Part shown: piece after piece, positions 56,351 to 64,000 of the stretch | Layout: each line of letters opens with the position of its first letter | Numbering within the stretch: position 1 is the first letter of the stretch | Assembly: GCA_030065815.1 (NCBI GenBank) | Contig: JASJCU010000002.1 | Coordinates: forward strand, 1-64,000 | DNA: 64,000 nucleotides | Source of the DNA: Gammaproteobacteria bacterium | GTDB lineage: Bacteria; Pseudomonadota; Gammaproteobacteria; Chromatiales; Chromatiaceae | Reading direction: 5' to 3' | Program-made: the position numbers and the translations under genes | The notes under the pieces: model-generated | Told to the model about the DNA's origin: nothing | What the model saw: only the letters and a program-made list of their open reading frames with translations | Databases searched by the model: none

Positions 56351-57307
56351 TCAGACGGACTCGGAATGTGCGACGCGATCAATGCGGTGGATCTCGCGGG
56401 CGCGCTCGACGTCGCGCCCGATCTGTGCGCGCAGCGCGTCGAACGATTCGAACTTGTGCTCGTCGCGGATGCGGGCGACGAAGTCGACCTCGACATGCCG
56501 ACCGTACACGTCGGCGTCGTAGTCGAACAGGTGCACCTCGAGCAGCAGGCGGTCGTCGCCGTCGAGGGTCGGCCGGCTGCCGATGTTGGCCACGCCCGGC
56601 AGCGGCCGGTCGTCGAGGCAGTAGACCAGCACCGCGTAGACGCCGCGCAGCGGTGTCGAGCGGCGCAGCAGACCGATGTTCATCGTCGGGAAACCGATCG
56701 TGCGGCCGCGCTTGTTGCCGTGCGCGACGCGCCCGGCGATCCGGTAACGGCGCCCGAGGCAGCGCGCGGCATGCGCGAGGTCGCCGGCCTGCAGCGCCTC
56801 ACGGACGCGCGTGCTGCTGATGCGCTCGCCGTCTTCGGCGACCGTGGCCAGGCTCTCGACCACGAAGCCGTGCTCGGCGCCCATGCGCTCGAGCATCGCG
56901 AAGTCGCCGACCCGGCCGCTACCGAAACGGAAGTCGTCACCGACATAGAGGTGGCGGATGCCGAGCTTGTCGACCAGCACGCCGCGCACGAAATCCTCGG
57001 CACCGACTGCAGCGAACGCGGCGTCGAAGCGCACCAGCAATACGCGGTCGATGCCGCAGCCGGCGATCGCCTCGAGTTTCTCGCGCAGCCGCGTCAGCCG
57101 CGCCGGCGCCTGCTCGGGGCGGAAGAACTCCATCGGCTGCGGCTCGAAGATGATCACCAGCGACGGCAGGCCGGCGTCGCGGGCGCGCGCCGTCAGCGCC
57201 GCCAGTACCGCCTGGTGGCCGATGTGGACGCCGTCGAAGTTGCCGATCGTGGCCACGCAGTCACGGTGTTCAGCGCGCAGATTGTGCAGGCCCCGGATCA
57301 GAAGCAC
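56351..57307 (-). CDS. ribF: bifunctional riboflavin kinase / FAD synthetase
   Basis: 318 residues. The N-terminal FMN adenylyltransferase has [16 protein letters not shown] and [14 protein letters not shown]. The C-terminal riboflavin kinase has [15 protein letters not shown] and [18 protein letters not shown]. It makes FMN and FAD from riboflavin. It is followed by ileS; lspA lies upstream of it across a 557-bp gap that contains a candidate sRNA. Confidence 0.98.
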   Translation of the reverse strand: MLLIRGLHNLRAEHRDCVATIGNFDGVHIGHQAVLAALTARARDAGLPSLVIIFEPQPMEFFRPEQAPARLTRLREKLEAIAGCGIDRVLLVRFDAAFAAVGAEDFVRGVLVDKLGIRHLYVGDDFRFGSGRVGDFAMLERMGAEHGFVVESLATVAEDGERISSTRVREALQAGDLAHAARCLGRRYRIAGRVAHGNKRGRTIGFPTMNIGLLRRSTPLRGVYAVLVYCLDDRPLPGVANIGSRPTLDGDDRLLLEVHLFDYDADVYGRHVEVDFVARIRDEHKFESFDALRAQIGRDVERAREIHRIDRVAHSESV

Positions 57308-57401
57308 GGGCGTACGACCGCCTGGTCAAGGAAAACAAGCGTCTGATTATATCGGCACGCGCGGCTGCGGCGTAACCCGCGCCGGCAGCACGGCGGGCCG
57401 C

Positions 57402-57439
57402 AAAAACAATACCCGGCAGCGTCCGTGCTGCCGGGTATT
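57402..57439 (-). terminator. Rho-independent terminator of the lspA-ribF spacer sRNA
   Basis: A perfect 13-bp stem AATACCCGGCAGC/GCTGCCGGGTATT with loop ACGGAC on the minus strand, followed by GTTTTTG. The downstream ribF gene is 95 bases further on, so it must have its own promoter or depend on readthrough. Confidence 0.9.
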
Positions 57440-57531
57440 TCCACCGAGGTCTGGTGTCGATCCGTCCTGGATCCCGCGACATCCCTGTCTACCGGTACGT
57501 CCTGTACGTGCACGTCGTCCTTGAAGGTGGT
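57402..57531 (-). ncRNA. candidate Csr/Rsm-family small RNA (lspA-ribF spacer)
   Basis: About 130 nt, predicted to start near 57531 downstream of a GACAAT -10-like box (57538-57543). The RNA carries eight GGA motifs: AAGGACG, CAGGACG, AGGGATG, CGGGATC, CAGGACG, CGGATCG, GTGGAAA and ACGGACG. At least three sit in hairpin loops: GTAC-AGGAC-GTAC, GATCC-AGGAC-GGATC, and the 13-bp terminator with loop ACGGAC. This is how RsmY/RsmZ/CsrB RNAs sequester CsrA/RsmA. A degenerate GacA-like box lies about 60 bases upstream. Start and function are inferred. Confidence 0.72.
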
Positions 57532-57586
57532 GGCAGAATTGTCGACGCCGCCGCGGCGCCGCTGAATGGCCGAAAGCCGCCAGTGC

Positions 57587-57604
57587 TGTAGGGATTTTCC
57601 CAGC
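57587..57604 (-). promoter_or_regulatory. degenerate GacA-like box upstream of the sRNA
   Basis: On the plus strand it reads TGTAGG-GATTTT-CCCAGC, 18 bases. One arm is identical to the box at 60353-60370; the other keeps only part of CCTACA. It is centred about 64 bases upstream of the predicted RNA start, the same distance as the intact box of the second sRNA. Confidence 0.45.
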
Positions 57605-57864
57605 GTGCTGTCCCACCGACGACCGGTCGTTCGGTGTCGCTGCATTGGCCGACGCCCCGGCGCGCGGGCGGCGGCCGGCCGATGCCAGCGCGAGCGCCGG
57701 CACCGATACCGCAAGTCATTGAGAGAGCAACCAAAGGCAACGCCACCCGGGTGTCTCTGCGGTATCGCGTTCAGCGCCGCTGGCGTCACCGTCGGCGCGC
57801 GAACCCGCCGTGCACAGACACCAAGGCCGCGTACCGACTGCCGAGTCGACCGCCGGACAGGTCG

Positions 57865-58338
57865 CTAGGACGGCGCATCACTGCGGTCACCGAGCACGGC
57901 ATCGATCAGCAGCAGGACCACGCCGAGCGTGATCGCGCTGTCGGCGACGTTGAACGACGGCCAGTACCAGTCCTGCCAGTGCCATTGCAGGAAGTCGACG
58001 ACCTTGCCCAACCAGACGCGATCGATGATGTTGCCGATCGCTCCGCCGATTACCAGCGCGAGGCCGTAGCCGGTCAGGCGCTCGCCGGGCTGCAGGCGAC
58101 GCAGCCAGACCACCATGACGGTCGTGACGACGACGCCGAGCGAGATGAAGAACCAGCGCTGCCAACCGCCGGCATCGGCGAGGAAGCTGAACGCGGCGCC
58201 GGTGTTGTAGACCAGCGTCAGGTTGAACACCGGCCACACGACCAGGACCTCGTACTCGTCGAACGTCGCCATGATCCAGAACTTGGTGATCTGGTCGACG
58301 GCGACGACCAGTCCGCTCAACCATAACAGGCGCGACAT
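57865..58338 (-). CDS. lspA: lipoprotein signal peptidase LspA
   Basis: 157 residues from the ATG at 58336-58338, overlapping the murJ stop as ATGA. Four helices are visible. Catalytic aspartates are in NIIDRVW and FNVADSAITLG. VDQITKFW and YNTGAAFSFL are the other conserved blocks. It cleaves prolipoproteins after lipidation. Usually lspA sits between ileS and fkpB; here it follows murJ instead. Confidence 0.97.
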   Translation of the reverse strand: MSRLLWLSGLVVAVDQITKFWIMATFDEYEVLVVWPVFNLTLVYNTGAAFSFLADAGGWQRWFFISLGVVVTTVMVVWLRRLQPGERLTGYGLALVIGGAIGNIIDRVWLGKVVDFLQWHWQDWYWPSFNVADSAITLGVVLLLIDAVLGDRSDAPS

Positions 58339-59882
58339 CAGACGGCCCCGCTGCCGCGCAGGTCGCGCGGGCGCACGCCGGCGACGAACAGCACCGCGAA
58401 ATACACCGCCATCGCCGCGACGATCAGCCCGCCGAGCCGGCCGACGCGGTCGATTCGCCCGGCCTCGACCCACCAGTCGAGCTGCGGCGACGACCACGCC
58501 AGCAGTGCGCCCATCAACAGCGCCGCCGCGCCGACCTGCAGCCCCAGGCGCAGCCAGCCCTGCAGCGGTCGGTAGGCCTGCGCGGCACGCAGGCCACGCA
58601 GCAGCAGGAATGCGTTCAGATAGGCCGCCAGGCTGGTAGCCAGCGCCAGGCCGGCGTGCTGCAGCGGGAAGATCAGCAGCAGGTTCAGCACCATGTTGAC
58701 GAGCATCGCGATCACGCCGATGCGCACCGGGGTGCGCGTGTCCTGGCGCGCGTAGAAACCGGGCGCCAGCACCTTGATCAGGATGAACGCCAACAGGCCC
58801 AGCGAATAGGCCATCAGGCTGCGCTCGGCCATCGCGACATCGTGGGCGTCGAACACGTCCGACTGGAACAGCGTCGCGATCATCGGTCCGGCGAGCAGGA
58901 TCAGGCCGATCGCCGCCGGCACGCCGAACATCACGGTCATGCGCAGCCCCCAGTCTAGCGTACGGCTGAACGTCACGCCGTCGGCCTCGGCCTGGCGACG
59001 CGACAGCTTGGGCAGGATCACCGTCGACAGCGCGACACCGAGGATGCCGAGCGGGAACTCCATCAGGCGGTCGGAGTAGTACAGCCACGAGATGCTGCCG
59101 GAGACCAGGAACGACGCCAGCACGGTATCGAACAACAGGTTGATCTGCGTGACCGATACCGCGAACAGCGCCGGCAGCATCAGCGTCAGTATGCGGCGCA
59201 CGCCCGGGTCGCCGAAATCCGGCCGCGGTCGCGGCAGCAGCTTCACCTGGTTGAGGAACGGCAGCTGGAACGTGAACTGGGTGATGCCGGCGACCAGCAC
59301 CCCCCAGGCCAGCGCGACGATGCTGCCGTCGAGCAGCGGCGCCAGGCCGAGCGCGGCGCCGATCAGGCAGACGTTGAGCAGCACCGGCGTGAACGCCGGC
59401 ACCGCGAAGCGGTCGTGGGCGTTGAGGATGCCGCCGGCGAACGCCGTCATCGAGATGAAGAACAGGTATGGGAACGTCAGGCGCAGCATCTCGGCGGCCA
59501 GCGCGAGCTTGTCGCTGTCGCCGTCGAGCACCCAACCGAACGCGAACACCGAGACGAACAGCGGCGCGGCGACGACGCCGACCAGAGAGACCGCGAGCGT
59601 GACCAGGCCGAGGCTGCCGGCGACATGATCGACGAAGTCCTTGAGCTCGCGGTAGTCGCGCTGCGTGCGGTACTCGCTCAAGACCGGCACGAACGCGGTC
59701 GCGAATGCGCCTTCGGCGAACAGCCGGCGCAGGAAGTTGGGGATCTTGAAGGCGACGAAAAAGGCGTCGGTGTGCGCATTGGCGCCGAACACCTGGGCGA
59801 AAACCAGGTCGCGTACGAAGCCCAGGACCCGCGACAGAAAGGTATGGCCGCCGACGGTCGAAAGGGGTCTGAGCAGGGACAG
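58338..59882 (-). CDS. murJ: lipid II flippase MurJ, apparently starting at CTG
   Basis: 514 residues if translation begins at the CTG 59880-59882. The ORF track begins at an internal GTG (59792), which would remove the conserved first helix [26 protein letters not shown] lies eight bases upstream of the CTG, and no in-frame ATG, GTG or TTG exists between that site and the conserved region. About 14 membrane helices follow, with [17 protein letters not shown] as the MurJ signature. A minus-strand TATAAT (59907-59912) lies just upstream. MurJ flips lipid II to the periplasm. It is coupled to lspA. Confidence 0.93.
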   Translation of the reverse strand: MSLLRPLSTVGGHTFLSRVLGFVRDLVFAQVFGANAHTDAFFVAFKIPNFLRRLFAEGAFATAFVPVLSEYRTQRDYRELKDFVDHVAGSLGLVTLAVSLVGVVAAPLFVSVFAFGWVLDGDSDKLALAAEMLRLTFPYLFFISMTAFAGGILNAHDRFAVPAFTPVLLNVCLIGAALGLAPLLDGSIVALAWGVLVAGITQFTFQLPFLNQVKLLPRPRPDFGDPGVRRILTLMLPALFAVSVTQINLLFDTVLASFLVSGSISWLYYSDRLMEFPLGILGVALSTVILPKLSRRQAEADGVTFSRTLDWGLRMTVMFGVPAAIGLILLAGPMIATLFQSDVFDAHDVAMAERSLMAYSLGLLAFILIKVLAPGFYARQDTRTPVRIGVIAMLVNMVLNLLLIFPLQHAGLALATSLAAYLNAFLLLRGLRAAQAYRPLQGWLRLGLQVGAAALLMGALLAWSSPQLDWWVEAGRIDRVGRLGGLIVAAMAVYFAVLFVAGVRPRDLRGSGAV

Positions 59883-59948
59883 CGTGGTTTCCTCCGGAAA
59901 GCGGCGATTATAGAGGCTGTAGTCGCGCAGTTGGGAGGTCCCTGCGCC

Positions 59949-59977
59949 TTGACAGGCCCGGCGGAGATCACCATAAT
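59949..59977 (+). promoter_or_regulatory. sigma-70 promoter of rpsT
   Basis: TTGACA at 59949-59954, a 17-base spacer and CATAAT at 59972-59977. It lies 41 bases upstream of the rpsT start. It overlaps the region that also drives the divergent murJ. Confidence 0.8.
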
Positions 59978-60017
59978 TCGCGGTCTTTCGAAAAGCCGAT
60001 GTCCCAGGAGAGCTGAA

Positions 60018-60278
60018 TTGGCCAACTCAGTACAAGCCCGCAAGCGCGCGCGCCAGGCCGAGAAGCGTCGCCAGCACAATGCCGGTCGCCGCAGCATGAT
60101 GCGCACCGAGCTCAAGAAGGTCGACGCCGCGATCGCCGCCGGCGACAAGTCCGCTGCCGAGGACGCCTACAAGTCGGCGGTACCGGTGCTCGACAGCCTG
60201 GCGACCAAGGGCCTGATCCACAAGAACAAGGCCGCACGCCACAAGAGCCGGCTGAACGCCAAGATCCGCGCGCTGTAA
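60018..60278 (+). CDS. rpsT: 30S ribosomal protein S20
   Basis: 86 residues. The start is TTG at 60018-60020 with AGGAGA upstream; rpsT of E. coli also uses [33 protein letters not shown] and [19 protein letters not shown] are S20 throughout. The ORF track hides it at the end of a long false ORF. The UUG start is linked to autogenous control in E. coli; the same may hold here. It is divergent from murJ, as usual. Confidence 0.97.
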   Translation: MANSVQARKRARQAEKRRQHNAGRRSMMRTELKKVDAAIAAGDKSAAEDAYKSAVPVLDSLATKGLIHKNKAARHKSRLNAKIRAL

Positions 60279-60303
60279 CGGCGCCCTGGCGACCGAAACG
60301 ACA

Positions 60304-60331
60304 GAAGCCGGCCATAGCGCCGGCTTTTTTC
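60304..60331 (+). terminator. Rho-independent terminator of rpsT
   Basis: AAGCCGGC-catagc-GCCGGCTT followed by a T-run, about 25 bases after the rpsT stop. It separates rpsT from the sRNA promoter region. Confidence 0.92.
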
Positions 60332-60352
60332 CTGGCCGAGGCCTGACAGCAC

Positions 60353-60370
60353 TGTAGGCTTTTTCCTACA
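60353..60370 (+). promoter_or_regulatory. GacA/UvrY-like upstream activating box
   Basis: TGTAGG-CTTTTT-CCTACA, a perfect 6+6+6 palindromic site. The established GacA site is TGTAAG-N6-CTTACA, so this differs at one symmetric position per arm. It is centred about 60 bases upstream of the predicted sRNA start, as in rsmY promoters. It lies between the rpsT terminator and the GGA-rich RNA. Confidence 0.75.
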
Positions 60371-60421
60371 CCACGACCCGATCCAGGTTATTCCCACGCC
60401 GGGTGTGGGTATTGGAGAATG

Positions 60422-60547
60422 TATCTGTCGTCCACAAGGATGCAAAGGACTGTCAATTGCGCCCGGAGGCGCCGCAGGGACCAAGGATTTGCCAACCAAG
60501 CCTGACGACACTAAACCCCGAGCGTAGGGATGCGTTCGGGGTTTTTT
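60422..60547 (+). ncRNA. candidate Csr/Rsm-family small RNA (rpsT-proB spacer)
   Basis: About 126 nt, starting after a TATTGG -10-like box (60410-60415) and ending at a T-run. It has six GGA motifs: AAGGATG, AAGGACT, CGGAGG, AGGGACC, AAGGATT and AGGGATG. GCGCC-CGGA-GGCGC presents GGA in a hairpin loop, and the terminator loop is GGGA. Size, GGA density, loop placement and the GacA-like box upstream match RsmY/RsmZ-type decoys of CsrA/RsmA. No ORF with a ribosome site overlaps it. CsrA and GacS/GacA are not in the window. Confidence 0.8.
60514..60547 (+). terminator. Rho-independent terminator of the rpsT-proB spacer sRNA
   Basis: A 13-bp stem AACCCCGAGCGTA/TGCGTTCGGGGTT (two G-T pairs) with loop GGGA and then six T. 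The GGA in the loop parallels the terminator of the 57.4-kb sRNA. Confidence 0.93.
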
Positions 60548-60826
60548 CTGCGCGCCGTTGGAACAGGCCCGGGCCCGCCCTTTGTACGCGCATTCGGCCA
60601 ACCTGGGTGTTCACCGCCGCCGTGGCGCCGACCCGAAGCGCGAGCCATAGCCGCAGCCGTGGCCTGAGTGACAGCCAGGCCGCAGCCAGCGAGAAACCGC
60701 AGGCCTACGCACAGCACGGCGCGGGGTGGCAACGGCAAGGTCCGGTTGTTCGCCGCAGCTGACGAAAACCATAGAAGTGTCCGATCGGCACAGGGCTGGC
60801 GCTGGTCGGCCCAGGCCATACGCCGG
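60548..60826. other. intergenic region between the sRNA and convergent proB
   Basis: 279 bases with no believable gene. The 102-residue minus ORF at 60511-60819 lies across the sRNA terminator and has no recognisable domain. I see nothing else specific here. Confidence 0.35.
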
Positions 60827-63356
<2,530 letters not shown>

Positions 63357-63369
63357 GCTCTGCTACTCC

Positions 63370-63684
63370 TCAACCGGCGCTGATACCGGTGACTTCGATC
63401 TCGGTGAATGCCTGGCGATGGCCCTGACGCTTCAGGTGGTGCTTGCGACGACGGAACTTGATGATCCTGACCTTCTTGCCGCGACCGTGCGCCTTGACCG
63501 TCGCCGTGACCCTGCCACCGTCGACGTACGGCGAACCGACCTTGATGTCGTCGCCGTCGGCGACCATCAGGACCTTGTCGAGTTCGACGCTGGCGCCCTC
63601 GTCGGCCTCGATCTTCTCGATCTTGAGCGTCGAGCCCTGGGCGACCCGGTATTGTTTGCCCCCGGTCTGGATGACGGCGTACAT
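63370..63684 (-). CDS. rplU: 50S ribosomal protein L21
   Basis: 104 residues from the ATG at 63682-63684 ([14 protein letters not shown]); the track start is 14 codons too early. [29 protein letters not shown] is the L21 rRNA-binding tail. First gene of the rplU-rpmA unit, divergent from ispB. Confidence 0.99.
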   Translation of the reverse strand: MYAVIQTGGKQYRVAQGSTLKIEKIEADEGASVELDKVLMVADGDDIKVGSPYVDGGRVTATVKAHGRGKKVRIIKFRRRKHHLKRQGHRQAFTEIEVTGISAG

Positions 63685-63761
63685 GACCGCATGAACTCCC
63701 CGAATTTGCTGATCGGACCGGGGCACGCACAGCGCGGGCGCCTCCGGCGGAAAGACGCGAA

Positions 63762-63790
63762 ATTCTATAGAGCCGGCGAGACGCCGTCAA
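63762..63790 (-). promoter_or_regulatory. sigma-70 promoter of rplU-rpmA
   Basis: On the minus strand TTGACG (63785-63790), a 17-base spacer and TAGAAT (63762-63767). It lies 78 bases upstream of the rplU start. Confidence 0.7.
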
Positions 63791-63825
63791 GGCGCCCCGG
63801 TACCCCGGGCGCAGCGGCGCGGCGC

Positions 63826-63855
63826 TTGACAGCCGAAAACCCCCTTACCTACGAT
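63826..63855 (+). promoter_or_regulatory. sigma-70 promoter of ispB
   Basis: TTGACA (63826-63831), an 18-base spacer and TACGAT (63850-63855). It lies 36 bases upstream of the ispB start. Confidence 0.78.
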
Positions 63856-63890
63856 GCGCGGCAGTTTTTTGCCCCGCATTCCCGCCACTT

Positions 63891-64000
63891 ATGCAGTTTT
63901 CCCAGATCCGCGAGCTGATCGAGGACGATTTTCGGGCCACCGACGCCTGCATTCTCGACCACCTCAGCTCCGACGTCGTGCTGATCAATCAGATCGGCCA
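63891..64000 (+). CDS. ispB: polyprenyl diphosphate synthase IspB, N-terminal fragment
   Basis: Only about 36 residues are visible before the window ends: MQFSQIRELIEDDFRATDAC and SDVVLINQIG. This matches the start of octaprenyl/polyprenyl diphosphate synthases, whose product is the quinone side chain. The divergent ispB / rplU-rpmA-obgE order is standard in Gammaproteobacteria and supports the name. Catalytic DDxxD motifs are outside the window. Confidence 0.88.
   Translation, partial: MQFSQIRELIEDDFRATDACILDHLSSDVVLINQIG

Noticed and set aside
57489-57746. 85-residue minus ORF with a signal-like start in the lspA-ribF gap
   Set aside because: Mature part is low-complexity with no domain, and the ORF overlaps the candidate sRNA and its upstream box; the RNA explanation fits better.
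60511-60819. 102-residue minus ORF between proB and the sRNA
   Set aside because: Crosses the sRNA terminator and shows no domain or ribosome site.

Overview
The window reads as a high-GC gammaproteobacterial chromosome. By eye most of it is about 65-70% GC, with a lower-GC stretch at roughly 27.4-33.3 kb. Gene order and products fit a Pseudomonas-like or Chromatiales-like lineage: fimT-pilV-pilW-pilX-pilY1-pilE beside ispH-fkpB, murJ-lspA/ribF-ileS, proB-obgE-rpmA-rplU divergent from ispB, ampD-ampE, tamA-tamB, and a TTG-initiated rpsT. I cannot name the genus from sequence alone.

Layout. 0-2.5 kb: a truncated Tat-exported PhoX-like phosphatase, rimO, a small frameshifted gene and a tiny one-helix membrane protein. 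2.5-6.2 kb: a cobalamin riboswitch, btuB, a PduO-type adenosyltransferase and a PanE-like reductase. 6.2-15.6 kb: fkpB, ispH, then the convergent minor-pilin operon with pilY1. 15.7-20.4 kb: thiO, tRNA-Thr(CGT), a nuclease lipoprotein, then a TIR-CHASE2 membrane protein paired with a FecR-domain lipoprotein carrying three cysteine-rich repeats. 20.4-25.7 kb: tamA-tamB. 25.8-27.2 kb: a two-half PTPS-like protein and an M23 peptidase lipoprotein. 27.4-33.3 kb: an accessory, lower-GC island (secreted unknown, DUF2927, VPLPG/PEP-CTERM-like protein, NADAR protein, lipoprotein) with two 84-bp direct repeats and an attC-like inverted repeat. 33.4-43.7 kb: hisI-gloB-dihydroorotase, DUF1820, a PDC sensor protein, bolA-glutaredoxin, a frameshifted small gene, FKBPs, nadC, DUF1631. 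43.9-53.3 kb: thioredoxin-ampD-ampE-btuF-like, a GGDEF-EAL protein, an HBM/CZB chemoreceptor, a beta-CASP MBL protein. 53.5-64 kb: a housekeeping block (ileS, ribF, lspA, murJ, rpsT, proB, obgE, rpmA, rplU, ispB).

The strongest unannotated signal is a pair of candidate Csr/Rsm-type regulatory RNAs. One lies between rpsT and proB (+ strand, about 60422-60547). It has a perfect GacA-like box, TGTAGG-N6-CCTACA, centred about 60 nt upstream, six GGA motifs, and a terminator with GGA in its loop. The other lies between lspA and ribF (- strand, about 57531-57402). It has the same size, eight GGA motifs, several with AGGA in hairpin loops, the same kind of GGA-loop terminator, and a half-conserved upstream box at the same distance. 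Other points of interest are the TIR-CHASE2/FecR pair, the repeat-flanked NADAR island, two related inverted-repeat elements made of GCAAAG/GCAGAG-type units, and a murJ gene that appears to start at CTG.
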